From an uncultured Roseicyclus sp. (GTDB lineage Bacteria; Pseudomonadota; Alphaproteobacteria; Rhodobacterales; Rhodobacteraceae): DNA of 64,000 nucleotides. Below the pieces are notes generated by a model. The model did not search any database. It was given only the letters and a program-made list of their open reading frames with translations, and was not told where the DNA came from. This document shows positions 54,535 to 63,510 of the stretch, piece by piece; the stretch's first letter is position 1, and every line of letters begins with the position of its first letter. Location of the stretch: assembly GCA_947494975.1 (NCBI GenBank), contig CANLXA010000004.1, forward strand, positions 653,001-717,000, given 5' to 3'. The position numbers were made by a program, and so were the translations under genes.

Positions 54535-56055
54535 ATGGCCTCAACCGACGCCGCGCCGAAGCTCTACGCCGCGCAAGAGCCGGTCTTCCCCAAGCGCGTT
54601 TCCGGCCGATACCGGAACCTCAAATGGATCATCATGATCATCTCACTGGGGATCTACTACATCACCCCGTGGATCCGCTGGGATCGTGGCCCGAACCTGC
54701 CGGATCAGGCGGTTCTGGTCGATCTGGGCGGACGTCGCTTCTTCTTTTTCTGGATCGAGATCTGGCCCCACGAATTCTATTTTGTGGCCGGTCTTCTGAT
54801 CATGGCGGGCCTGGGCCTGTTCCTCTTCACCTCGGCCCTGGGCCGCGTCTGGTGTGGCTATTCCTGCCCGCAGACCGTCTGGACCGACCTGTTTTTCATG
54901 GTCGAGCGCTGGATCGAGGGGGACCGCAACGCCCGCCTGCGCCTGTGGAAACAGAAATGGGATTTCAGGAAGTGGCGCCTGCGCGTGACCAAGTGGATTG
55001 TGTGGCTGTTGATCGCAATCGCCACGGGTGGCGCGTGGGTGTTCTACTTCGCCGATGCGCCCACCTTGCTGGTGGATCTGGTCACCGGGCAGGCAGCGTT
55101 CGTGGCCTATGCCACCGTGGCTATCCTGACGGCGACCACGTTCATCTTTGGTGGCTTCGCCCGTGAACAGGTCTGCATCTACATGTGCCCCTGGCCGCGT
55201 ATCCAGGCCGCGATGATGGACGAACACACCATCACCGTCGCCTACCGCGATTGGCGGGGGGAACCGCGCGGCAAGGGCAAGAAACGCCGTGCCTCGGCTG
55301 AGGCCGCCATTGCCTCGTCCCGGCTGGCGGGGCCCACGATCATCGGACAGGAGCCGGGGTCAACTTCCAGGGCGGTGCCGGAAGACCAGCCATTGGGCGA
55401 TTGCATCGATTGCATGGCCTGCGTGAATGTCTGCCCCGTAGGCATCGACATCCGCGACGGCCAGCAGATGGAATGCATCACCTGCGCGCTCTGCATCGAT
55501 GCCTGTGACGAGATCATGGGCAAGGTCGGAATGGAACGTGGCCTGATCGACTATGTCGCCCTGACCGATGAGAAAAATGAACGGGCGGGCAACAAGAAGG
55601 TGCCGATCTGGCGCCATATCCTGCGCCCACGCACGTTGATCTACACCGCGCTCTGGGCCACCATCGGCGTCGCATTGATCGTGGCCTTGTTCATCCGTTC
55701 GGAGCTCGACATCACAATCGCCGCCGTGCGCAATCCGCAATTCGTGACATTGTCCGACGGCTCGGTGCGCAACACCTATGACGTGCGGATCCGGAACATG
55801 ACGGCGGAGGATTCGACTTTCCGGATCTCACTCACATCCGAGGAGGCATTGCGCGTCGGATTGGAGGGCACGCCCACACTCATGGTTGACGTGCCCGCCG
55901 ATGAGACGCAGCTTCAACGGGTCTATGTCACGGCGGCCCCGGACAGCCCCGCCGCCGAAGGCGACCGCACCGACCTGCGGATCTGGGTGGAGCAGGTGGG
56001 CGAAACCCTGCGCGCGCATCAAGACACCACGTTCATCGGACGGGGAGGATCCTGA
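54535..56055 (+). CDS. ccoG: Cytochrome c oxidase accessory protein CcoG (RdxA/FixG)
   Basis: A 506-residue membrane protein with five or six helices and two ferredoxin-type clusters, CIDCMACVNVCP and CITCALCIDAC (about 298-330). Additional cysteines in GYSCPQTVW and CIYMCPWPR are standard for FixG/CcoG. CcoG helps reduce Cu(II) to Cu(I) for cbb3 assembly. A periplasmic Ig-like C-terminal domain (about 400-506) completes the fold. It leads the ccoGHIS unit. Confidence 0.95.
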   Translation: MASTDAAPKLYAAQEPVFPKRVSGRYRNLKWIIMIISLGIYYITPWIRWDRGPNLPDQAVLVDLGGRRFFFFWIEIWPHEFYFVAGLLIMAGLGLFLFTSALGRVWCGYSCPQTVWTDLFFMVERWIEGDRNARLRLWKQKWDFRKWRLRVTKWIVWLLIAIATGGAWVFYFADAPTLLVDLVTGQAAFVAYATVAILTATTFIFGGFAREQVCIYMCPWPRIQAAMMDEHTITVAYRDWRGEPRGKGKKRRASAEAAIASSRLAGPTIIGQEPGSTSRAVPEDQPLGDCIDCMACVNVCPVGIDIRDGQQMECITCALCIDACDEIMGKVGMERGLIDYVALTDEKNERAGNKKVPIWRHILRPRTLIYTALWATIGVALIVALFIRSELDITIAAVRNPQFVTLSDGSVRNTYDVRIRNMTAEDSTFRISLTSEEALRVGLEGTPTLMVDVPADETQLQRVYVTAAPDSPAAEGDRTDLRIWVEQVGETLRAHQDTTFIGRGGS

Positions 56056-56057
56056 AC

Positions 56058-56543
56058 ATGCAGCCTGAACCCGATACGCCACAGGGCCGCGTGCTGACCG
56101 GCTGGCACGTTCTGAGCCTGTTCGGTGGCGCGTTTGCCATCATCATCGGCGTCAACCTCTTCATGGCCTACCGCGCGGTGTCGACCTTTCCGGGGCTTGA
56201 AGTGTCATCCAGCTATGCCGACAGCCAGACCTTCGATATCCGCAGGACCGCGCAATTGGCGCTTGGGTGGGAAGCTTCCGTGGAAGCCACGCAGGATCAG
56301 ATCGCTTTGACCCTTGTCGACGAGGCGGGCCGCCCGGTCTATCCGGCTGAGCTTGAAGCGCTGCTGACCCGGCCCACGACGCGGGCCGATGATCAGCTTC
56401 TGGACCTCACCCGCGGGCCCAACGGCGTGCTGATGGCGCCGGCAGTGCTGGCCGACGGGCGCTGGCGCCTGCGCCTGACGGGAACCGCACGCGACGGCAC
56501 TGATTACCGCCACAACATCACCTTCACGTTTGACGCCGAATGA
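56058..56543 (+). CDS. ccoH: FixH/CcoH family protein
   Basis: A 161-residue protein with one N-terminal membrane helix (about 15-37) and a periplasmic beta-rich FixH domain (with FGGAFAIIIGVNLFMAYRAV near the helix). It is needed for cbb3 oxidase maturation and contacts the copper ATPase. It starts 3 nt after ccoG and overlaps ccoI by 4 nt. Confidence 0.9.
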   Translation: MQPEPDTPQGRVLTGWHVLSLFGGAFAIIIGVNLFMAYRAVSTFPGLEVSSSYADSQTFDIRRTAQLALGWEASVEATQDQIALTLVDEAGRPVYPAELEALLTRPTTRADDQLLDLTRGPNGVLMAPAVLADGRWRLRLTGTARDGTDYRHNITFTFDAE

Positions 56544-58732
56544 CGGCTTTCGCGGATCCCCAACGCCCTTCCGCCTGCCCGGCCTGTGATGCGGCCCCGC
56601 TGGCGGAAGAGATTGCGGCACGCGCTGCGCCCAAGGATGCGCGCCTGATGCTGGCGCTGCCGGGTATTCATTGTGCGGGCTGCATCTCAGGTGTCGAACG
56701 GATCCTGACCGGCCTGCCTGGAGTGCGGGACGCGCGGGTGAACCTCACGCTCCGCCGTGCGGCGGTGGAGGCCGGACCTGAGGTTGAGGCCGAGGCGCTT
56801 TGCGCCGCGCTGACCGATGCAGGTTACGAGGCCCATGAGCTTGATCCCGGCGTACTTGCTTCAACCGAGATCGACGCGCGGGGTCGGGCGCTGCTGATGC
56901 GGTTGGCGGTGGCCGTGTTTGCGATGATGAACGTGATGCTTCTGTCCGTGGCCGTCTGGTCAGGGGCCGAGGGTGTGACCCGCGACATGATGCATTGGAT
57001 CAGCGCGGCCATTGCGATCCCGGCCGTCATTTTCTGTGGCCAGCCGTTCTACACCTCCGCCTTCGCGGCGTTGCGGGGCGGGCGGCTCAACATGGATGTA
57101 CCGATTACGTTGGCCATCGCGCTCGCCGTTGGCACCTCGCTGTATGAAACGATGCTGTCGGGTGAACACGCGTACTTCGACGCCGCCATTGCGCTATGTA
57201 CGTTTCTTCTCGCGGGCCGGTATCTCGATCACCGCACCCGCGCCACTGCGCGATCGGCAGCGCAGGAACTGGCCGCCCTGGAGGTCCCGCGCGCGCTCCG
57301 GCTGACGGGGCAGGGGACGGAAACCGTCGCCGCCGCCGATCTGCGCCCCGGAGATCTGGTGCGTGTCTTGCCGGGGGGACGCATCCCCGTCGATGGCAGG
57401 GTGACGGACGGGCACACGGAACTTGACCGTTCGGTGATGACGGGCGAAACGCTGCCCGCTGCCGCTGCGCCTGGTGATGCAGTCCATGCGGGTGAGGCCA
57501 ACCTGACCGGCCCGATTACCGTCGAAGTGCAGGCTGCGGGCCGGGATACCGAGCTGGCGCGAATTGCCGATCTGATCGCCGTGGCCGAAGCCGGGCGGAC
57601 CAACTACACCTCGCTTGCCGATGCCGCCGCCAAGCTTTATGCGCCGGGCGTCCACATTATTGCTGTGCTTGCCGCGGCGGGATGGTGGCTGGCGACGATG
57701 GATGTGCGTGTGGCCCTGAATATCGCCGCCGCCGTCCTGATCATCACCTGCCCCTGCGCCCTCGGGCTGGCCGTGCCTGCGGTGACCACTGCTGCCTCCG
57801 GGCGTCTGTTCCGCAAAGGTCTTCTGATCAAGAACGGCACTGCGCTGGAACGTCTGGCCGAGGTCGACACGGTGGTGTTCGACAAGACCGGGACGCTCAC
57901 CGACGGCGCGCCGGAGCCCTTGGGGCTTGACCAATTGGACGAGGCGTCCGGCCGCGTCGCACTGGCCCTGTCCCAAGGCTCCGCCCACCCGCTCGCCCAC
58001 GCCATGGCCAGGGCCCTTGCCGCGCGCGGCATCACTGCCGCGCGGGTGGACAGCGTGGTGGAACGGCCGGGCTTCGGCGTCGAAGGGACATGGCGGGGTA
58101 AACCCGTTCGCCTGGGCCGCGCCGGTTGGGTCGGCGGGGGGGATGCCGTGGCCACAACGGCCACGTATCTGCGGATCGCGGATGCCCCGGCACAAGCGAT
58201 CCGCTTCGCCGATACGCTGCGCGATGGTGCGGCGGAACTGGTGGCCGATTTGCAGGCCGAGGGCAAACGGGTGGTTCTGCTATCCGGCGACGTAGAGGCC
58301 GCGGTGGCAGCCTTCGCCACGCGGATCGGCATCGCCGATGTGATCGCCGAGGCCCGGCCCGAGGCCAAGGCGGCCTCGATTTCGGCACTCGCTTCGGACG
58401 GTGCGAAGGTGCTGATGGTCGGCGACGGCATGAACGACACGGCGGCGCTGACCGCAGCCCATGTGTCCATCTCCCCCGCGTCAGCCCTGGAGGCCGCCCG
58501 GTCGGCGTCGGACATGGTGTTGACGGGCCGCAGCCTGGCGCCGATCCTTGATGCGATGGCAACGGCGCGCTCCGCCCGGTCCCGGATCAAGGAGAATTTC
58601 ACCATCGCGTCGGTCTATAATGTTCTGGCCGTGCCGCTTGCGGTGGCCGGGCTCTGTTCCCCCCTGATCGCTGCGCTGGCGATGTCATCCTCGTCGCTGA
58701 CGGTGTCTCTCAACGCGCTGAGGCTGCGCTAG
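56540..58732 (+). CDS. ccoI: Copper-translocating P-type ATPase CcoI (FixI/CopA2 type)
   Basis: A 730-residue heavy-metal ATPase that supplies copper for the CuB site of cbb3 oxidase. An N-terminal SACPACD pair (12-16) precedes one metal-binding domain with GIHCAGC (Cys45, Cys48). Then come eight membrane helices with the CPC motif at 404-406, the phosphorylation site DKTGT at 448-452, and GDGMNDTAAL in the hinge. One metal-binding domain and the cco context point to the low-rate assembly pump rather than a detoxification pump. Confidence 0.95.
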   Translation: MTAFADPQRPSACPACDAAPLAEEIAARAAPKDARLMLALPGIHCAGCISGVERILTGLPGVRDARVNLTLRRAAVEAGPEVEAEALCAALTDAGYEAHELDPGVLASTEIDARGRALLMRLAVAVFAMMNVMLLSVAVWSGAEGVTRDMMHWISAAIAIPAVIFCGQPFYTSAFAALRGGRLNMDVPITLAIALAVGTSLYETMLSGEHAYFDAAIALCTFLLAGRYLDHRTRATARSAAQELAALEVPRALRLTGQGTETVAAADLRPGDLVRVLPGGRIPVDGRVTDGHTELDRSVMTGETLPAAAAPGDAVHAGEANLTGPITVEVQAAGRDTELARIADLIAVAEAGRTNYTSLADAAAKLYAPGVHIIAVLAAAGWWLATMDVRVALNIAAAVLIITCPCALGLAVPAVTTAASGRLFRKGLLIKNGTALERLAEVDTVVFDKTGTLTDGAPEPLGLDQLDEASGRVALALSQGSAHPLAHAMARALAARGITAARVDSVVERPGFGVEGTWRGKPVRLGRAGWVGGGDAVATTATYLRIADAPAQAIRFADTLRDGAAELVADLQAEGKRVVLLSGDVEAAVAAFATRIGIADVIAEARPEAKAASISALASDGAKVLMVGDGMNDTAALTAAHVSISPASALEAARSASDMVLTGRSLAPILDAMATARSARSRIKENFTIASVYNVLAVPLAVAGLCSPLIAALAMSSSSLTVSLNALRLR

Positions 58733-58891
58733 ATGGATGTGCTCGGCATCCTCATCCCGGCGAGCCTCTTGTTGGGCGGCGTGGGGCTGGCAGCGTTCTG
58801 GTGGATGCTGCGCAAAGGGCAGTTCGACGATCCCGACGGCGACGCGCACCGTATTTTGCGTGAGGATTACGACGACAAACCGAAACGCTGA
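58733..58891 (+). CDS. ccoS: cbb3-type oxidase assembly protein CcoS
   Basis: A 52-residue protein starting at the base after the ccoI stop codon. One membrane helix (about 3-25, ending AAFWWMLRKGQF) is followed by FDDPDGDAHRILRED, the standard CcoS tail. CcoS is needed for heme and copper insertion in cbb3 oxidase. It closes the ccoGHIS operon. Confidence 0.93.
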   Translation: MDVLGILIPASLLLGGVGLAAFWWMLRKGQFDDPDGDAHRILREDYDDKPKR

Positions 58892-58953
58892 GAGACGGGC
58901 CCTCCCGTGCTCAACACGATACCCAAGGGCATCGGTTTGCGCTTTGGGCCGGG

Positions 58954-58983
58954 CGCGCCGGGGGCCGTTGGCCCGTCGGCGCG
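58954..58983 (+). terminator. Strong hairpin downstream of ccoS
   Basis: CGCGCCG / CGGCGCG (58954-58960, 58977-58983) encloses GGGCC-GTT-GGCCC. No T-run follows directly; it may work with the element further downstream. Confidence 0.55.
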
Positions 58984-59004
58984 GTGGCGTCTGTGGCGGA
59001 CCGG

Positions 59005-59067
59005 TAGAACCCCATCCGCCGATTGCCTGGATGCCGCCGGATCAGTGAGTTTCTTGCCAAGATGAAA
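59005..59067 (+). repeat. Intergenic element, copy C, related to the 20.5-kb element
   Basis: This stretch contains GAACCCCATCCGCCG, then CCGCCGGAT (59034-59042), then GAGTTTCTTGCCAAGATGAAA (in two parts, 59047-59067). The same three blocks occur at 20.5 kb (AAACCCCATCCGACG, ACCGCCGGAT, and minus-strand GAGTTTTCTTGCCAAG-ATGAAA). The 212 bp between ccoS and the carboxypeptidase gene hold no gene. Confidence 0.5.
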
Positions 59068-59103
59068 GGCGCTGGGCGTGTTTTGGAGCGCCGCGCGTCG
59101 TGT

Positions 59104-60531
59104 CTATGGGCCGAACGTTTCGCAATTCACGTTGCGGGCCGAGAGGCGCGCGCAGGCGCGGGTGGCCTGCTCCTCCGTCATCCCGGCGAAGCGGGCATCG
59201 AAGCCGCGGCCGGTGGAGACCACGCGGCGCAGGGCCGTATCGAAAGTGCCCAGTTCGGCGAGGGCGGTGCGCAGCAGCAGCCGCTCGGCGGAATGGTGCG
59301 ACACCTGAGGCCCCAGCGATACGCCGAAAAGGCGCGATCCGGTTGAAGAGGCGCGGGTGACAACCTCGGGCTCAGGCGCGGGGCGCGGCGGGACAACCGG
59401 CACCGGGTCCGGCTCGGGCGCAAGGCTGGCCTGCGGCTCGGGGCGCTGCACGGGTTCCGTGATGGCCGAGCCCGGATCAAGGGCGCCGGATGCCGATTGC
59501 AGGGCGGCCTCGGCTTCCGGATCCGCGTCCTGAATGCCGGTCAGGGCCTGACCGACGGCTTCGGAAATCGCCGACATCAGTTCAGGATCCGGACCGGCGC
59601 CGGGCCGCATGATCGGCCGCATCGAACGTGTGACGGCCCGTTGCCCGGGTGGCGTGCCGCTCCTGCCCGAGGCAACTTCGGGCAAGCCATCATAGGTGGG
59701 CAAGGCCGGTGTGCGAAGCGCCACGGAAGTTGGCGCGCGCTCGAACCCCATATCCAGAAGCTCCATCACCCGTTGGTTTCGCCAGGCCGAACTTCGTCCA
59801 CCGAAGACGGTTGCGATGATCCGTTCCTCACCCCGTTGGGCGGAGGCCACGAGATTGAACCCCGCCGCCCGGGTATAGCCAGTCTTGATGCCATCCGCCC
59901 CGCGATAGGTGTTGAGGACTGCGCGGTTGGTGTTGCGCACCTGGGCGATCCCCGCATCGGCGGTGATCCGGGAGAAGATGTTGTAATATTGGGGATAATC
60001 GTAGATCAGGCGGCGACCCAGCATTGTCATATCTCGCGCCGTGCTCAGGTGGCCATCCTCTGTGAGGCCGTGCGGATTGCGGAACGTTGTTCGGGTCATC
60101 CCCAGGGCCGTGGCGGTGCGGTTCATCCGGCGGGCGAAGGCGGCCTCTGACCCGCTAATGGCCTCGGCAATGGCCGCGGCCCCGTCGTTGGATGAGCGAA
60201 CGGCCGCCGCACGGATTAGGTAGCGCAGACGCACGCGACTGCCGGCCTGGAATCCCAGCGCATATTCGGTGGAGGCTGCCGCGCGGGAAATGGTCACTTC
60301 GGTGTCGAGCGCGATCTCACCGAGGCGAATGGCCTCGAACGCGATGTAGAGCGTCATCATCTTGGTCAGGGACGCGGGATGCAGGCGCGTGTCGGCGTTG
60401 CGGGAATGCAGCACCTCGCCATTGCGCGCATCCATGACCATCGCGGCATAGGGCGCGGCTTGCCCGGGTGAAATGGACCCGAACGCCAAGGCGACACCCA
60501 AAAGGGCGACGTAAAAAAACCTAACGAACAT
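59104..60531 (-). CDS. D-alanyl-D-alanine carboxypeptidase with C-terminal SPOR domain
   Basis: A 475-residue exported peptidase S11 (DacA/DacC family) with a signal peptide ending GQAA (about 26). The penicillin-binding motifs are SLTK (Ser54, Lys57), SSND near 114 and KTG in DGIKTGYTRAAG near 216. It trims the terminal D-Ala of peptidoglycan pentapeptides. After a Pro/Glu-rich linker (about 330-400), the last 75 residues look like a SPOR domain, which binds denuded glycan at division sites. It is convergent with ccoS. Confidence 0.9.
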   Translation of the reverse strand: MFVRFFYVALLGVALAFGSISPGQAAPYAAMVMDARNGEVLHSRNADTRLHPASLTKMMTLYIAFEAIRLGEIALDTEVTISRAAASTEYALGFQAGSRVRLRYLIRAAAVRSSNDGAAAIAEAISGSEAAFARRMNRTATALGMTRTTFRNPHGLTEDGHLSTARDMTMLGRRLIYDYPQYYNIFSRITADAGIAQVRNTNRAVLNTYRGADGIKTGYTRAAGFNLVASAQRGEERIIATVFGGRSSAWRNQRVMELLDMGFERAPTSVALRTPALPTYDGLPEVASGRSGTPPGQRAVTRSMRPIMRPGAGPDPELMSAISEAVGQALTGIQDADPEAEAALQSASGALDPGSAITEPVQRPEPQASLAPEPDPVPVVPPRPAPEPEVVTRASSTGSRLFGVSLGPQVSHHSAERLLLRTALAELGTFDTALRRVVSTGRGFDARFAGMTEEQATRACARLSARNVNCETFGP

Positions 60532-60774
60532 GAGCTGCTCTATCTGCCTCAGATGCCGTCTGATGCGGCCGTTGCATCGATTCTAGGATAAACGCGCGCT
60601 GAAATCCATGCCCACATTCGGAAATTTCCAATAGCTGCAAGGAATTGGCAGATGTGGTTCTCTGGGCAACACTTTGGCCAAGATGTGCCGTTTCCGCGTG
60701 CCTCTGACCAATGGCGGCGCGATCTGGGCTCTGCTACAACCGCAGCGAGTGTTGCAGAAGGACCGCCCCCGCCC

Positions 60775-61653
60775 ATGAAAGACCTGATCGACGACCGAAA
60801 AACCCGCGCCTCCACCTGGTTTCGCAGCCTGCGCGACGAGATCGTCGCCGCGTTCCAAACTGTCGAGGAGACGCAGGGCGGCGACACTCCCGCCGGTACG
60901 TTCGACGTGACGGAAACCAAACGCGCGTCGGAGGATGGGTCCGATGCCGGCGGCGGATTGATGAGCGTGATGCGCGGCGGCCGCGTGTTTGAGAAGGTGG
61001 GCGTCAACGTCTCCGCCGTTTACGGCACATTGGGCGAGCGGGCGCAAAAGGCGATGGCGGCGCGTGGCGTCCCCGGAATGGAAGACGATCCGCGGTTCTG
61101 GGCGTCGGGCATCAGCCTTGTGGCCCATATGCAGAACCCGCGTGTGCCTGCGGTTCACATGAACACGCGCATGTTCTGGACGCCGGGTGCGTGGTGGTTC
61201 GGCGGCGGATCGGACCTGAACCCGGCCATCGAATATGACGATGACACGGCGTTTTTTCATCAGACGTTGAAGGAACATTGCGACCGCCATGATCCCGAAT
61301 ATTACGGCCGCTTCAAAGCTTGGGCCGATGAGTATTTCTACGTTCCCCACCGCAACCGCGCCCGCGGTGTCGGCGGCATCTTCTATGACGATCTGAACAC
61401 CGGTGATTGGGAGGCGGACTTTGCCTTCACGCAGGATGTCGGTCGGGCGTTCCTGCCTGCCTTCCTCGGTTGCGTGGAGAAGCGCCGGCATGAGCCTTTC
61501 ACCGACGCAGACCGCGAGGCGCAGCTGGTGCATCGCGGCCTCTATGCCGAATACAACCTTGTCTATGATCGCGGGACCAAGTTCGGGCTGGAAACGGGCC
61601 ATGATGCCAACGCCGTCCTGATGTCCCTGCCGCCGATTGCAAAGTGGACCTGA
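60775..61653 (+). CDS. hemF: Oxygen-dependent coproporphyrinogen III oxidase
   Basis: A 292-residue cytosolic enzyme that converts coproporphyrinogen III to protoporphyrinogen IX using oxygen. Conserved segments include SGISLVAHMQNPRVPAVHMN (about 106-125), WWFGGGSDLNP and YFYVPHRNRARGVGGIFYDD, which hold the catalytic Asp/His/Arg set. I chose ATG 60775; a longer opening from 60652 has no family similarity. The 243 bp before it hold a GGAAATTTCC palindrome near 60620 but no gene. It complements hemN for aerobic growth. Confidence 0.95.
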   Translation: MKDLIDDRKTRASTWFRSLRDEIVAAFQTVEETQGGDTPAGTFDVTETKRASEDGSDAGGGLMSVMRGGRVFEKVGVNVSAVYGTLGERAQKAMAARGVPGMEDDPRFWASGISLVAHMQNPRVPAVHMNTRMFWTPGAWWFGGGSDLNPAIEYDDDTAFFHQTLKEHCDRHDPEYYGRFKAWADEYFYVPHRNRARGVGGIFYDDLNTGDWEADFAFTQDVGRAFLPAFLGCVEKRRHEPFTDADREAQLVHRGLYAEYNLVYDRGTKFGLETGHDANAVLMSLPPIAKWT

Positions 61654-61680
61654 GGCGCGGCCTCTGGCACTAGGCCGATC

Positions 61681-62739
61681 ATGGACCTGCGCCCCGACCC
61701 TGCCACGCTTGACGTGCTGGTGCCGAATTTCAAACGGCGCCTCAGCGGTGTGACCTCCACCATCGTGCGCCTTGTCCCCTTGCAAGCGCGCTCGATGGCC
61801 TTGGCGGCGGTGGCGCCGGATCTGCCTGCGAATGTCCCGCAAATCCGTCCGGCGCAACTGATCACCATGCCCCGGTGCGGCCGGTCGGGAGCGCGCGTGT
61901 GGCATGCCCGGCGCAATACGGAGATGCTGGCGGGCCTCGCCCTCAAACACCTCCTGCGCAAGCGGTTGAAACTGGTCTTCACCTCGGCGTCGCAGCGCGC
62001 GCATACCGGATATACCAAGTGGCTTATCAGCCAGATGGATCACGTGATTGCGACGTCGCAAAAGACGGCGGGCTATCTGGATCGCCCCGCCGATGTCATC
62101 CTCCACGGGATCGACGTGGCGCAATTCAGCCCTCCGCAAGATCGCGCGGCCCTGCGCGCGAAGCTGGCCCTGCCCGATAAGACGCTGATCGGATGCTACG
62201 GCCGGATTCGCACCCAGAAGGGCACCGGGGATTTCGTGGAGGCGATGATCCCGCTGCTCAAAGACCGTCCCCATGCCCATGGCCTGATCATGGGCCGCGC
62301 AACCGAACAGCATGTTGACTACGAAAAGGCGCTGCGGACACAGATCGCCGAGGCGGGCGTGACCGATCGCCTGCATATCCTGCCCGAAGTGCCGGTCCAT
62401 GAGATGGCCGATTGGTATCGCGTGCTCGACCTGTTCGTCGCGCCGCAACGCTGGGAGGGCTTCGGCCTGACCCCGTTGGAAGCGATGGCCTGCGGCGTGC
62501 CGGTTGTCGCGACAAATGTCGGGGCGTTTTCCGAACTGATTACCGATCAGACGGGCGCGCTTGTGCGGCCTGAGGACACGCCAGCCTTGTCCGCCGCCAT
62601 CGCCCGATATCTGGACGATGCCAGCCTGCGCGCCGCCCAGGGCCAGGCTGCCCGCGCCCATACAGACCAGAATTTCAGGATCGAGCGCGAGGCCGATGCC
62701 ATCATGACTATCTATCGCCGCCTTCTGACCCAGCCCTGA
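61681..62739 (+). CDS. Glycosyltransferase family 4
   Basis: A 352-residue GT-B glycosyltransferase. The C-terminal nucleotide-sugar domain has CYGRIRTQKGTGDFVEAM (about 172-189) and the EX7E-type motif APQRWEGFGLTPLEAMACGV (257-276), followed by PVVATNVGAFSELI. The N-terminal half is acceptor-specific. No signal peptide. It probably builds a surface polysaccharide or LPS core sugar; the FkbM methyltransferase and GT25 genes downstream support that setting. Confidence 0.88.
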   Translation: MDLRPDPATLDVLVPNFKRRLSGVTSTIVRLVPLQARSMALAAVAPDLPANVPQIRPAQLITMPRCGRSGARVWHARRNTEMLAGLALKHLLRKRLKLVFTSASQRAHTGYTKWLISQMDHVIATSQKTAGYLDRPADVILHGIDVAQFSPPQDRAALRAKLALPDKTLIGCYGRIRTQKGTGDFVEAMIPLLKDRPHAHGLIMGRATEQHVDYEKALRTQIAEAGVTDRLHILPEVPVHEMADWYRVLDLFVAPQRWEGFGLTPLEAMACGVPVVATNVGAFSELITDQTGALVRPEDTPALSAAIARYLDDASLRAAQGQAARAHTDQNFRIEREADAIMTIYRRLLTQP

Positions 62740-62802
62740 CGCCCCTTTCCCCTCGGGCCCAGGTTCGCTAAACGAAACCGCCCCGACCTTCGAGAGCGTT
62801 CC

Positions 62803-63510
62803 ATGGCCGATCCATTCCGCAACATCCGCCGCAATTGGCACCTTTCGCTTGGAACCAAGCGCTATGACCATTGGGGCGTTGCCCTTAACACGGGCCCCGA
62901 CGACCTGCCGGAATCGGTACGAAGCCACATCTTCAAAGGCGGCTATGAATCCGTCGAGGCCGAGCTTGTCAGCGAAATCGTGCAACCCGGTGATCGCGTG
63001 CTTGAGGTGGGCACCGGGATCGGGTTTGTTTCGATCCTTTGCTCCAAGCTGGCCGGTCAGGGGCAGGTGACGTCTTATGAGGCCAACCCGAAACTGGAAC
63101 AGACCATCCGTGCCAATTACGCGCTGAATGGATTGGAACCGGATCTGCGCATGAAGGCCGTTACGGTGGATGGCACCCCAATCAGCTTCTTTGCCAACGA
63201 CAATATCCTGTCGTCATCCCTGATCGATCGGAACTTGTCGGCCACTGAAATCACGGTGGAAACCGATGCGATCGCCGCTGTGATGGATGACGTGCGGCCC
63301 GATGTCATCGTTATGGACGTAGAAGGCGCGGAGGCCGAATTGCTGCCTGCCGCGGACCTGTCCGATGTCCGGGCGCTGATCATCGAGGTTCATCGCCATA
63401 TTGTCAGTGACGAGGCGATCGCGGCTATGGATGCGGCGCTGGCCGCCAAGGGGTTGAGCGTGATCAAGCGCTTGCACAAAACGGCGCTTTACCTGCGTGG
63501 GCGCCAATGA
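62803..63510 (+). CDS. FkbM family methyltransferase
   Basis: A 235-residue SAM-dependent methyltransferase. The SAM site is VLEVGTGIGFVSILCSKLAG (about 66-85), followed by YEANPKLE, the acidic loop binding the ribose, and DVIVMDVEGAEAELL near 166-180, the FkbM signature. FkbM enzymes often methylate sugar hydroxyls. The stop codon overlaps the next start (ATGA), so it is coupled to the GT25 gene. Confidence 0.85.
   Translation: MADPFRNIRRNWHLSLGTKRYDHWGVALNTGPDDLPESVRSHIFKGGYESVEAELVSEIVQPGDRVLEVGTGIGFVSILCSKLAGQGQVTSYEANPKLEQTIRANYALNGLEPDLRMKAVTVDGTPISFFANDNILSSSLIDRNLSATEITVETDAIAAVMDDVRPDVIVMDVEGAEAELLPAADLSDVRALIIEVHRHIVSDEAIAAMDAALAAKGLSVIKRLHKTALYLRGRQ

Noticed and set aside
60680-60700. 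Possible fourth copy of the CTTGCCAAGATGAA element before hemF
   Set aside because: CTTTGGCCAAGATGTG matches only partly, lacks the hairpin and T-run, and lies upstream of a gene rather than after one.
60583-62985. 800-codon open frame on the minus strand opposite hemF and the glycosyltransferase gene
   Set aside because: The plus strand encodes clear HemF and GT4 proteins; the antisense product has no domain and an Arg/Ala/Gly-skewed composition.
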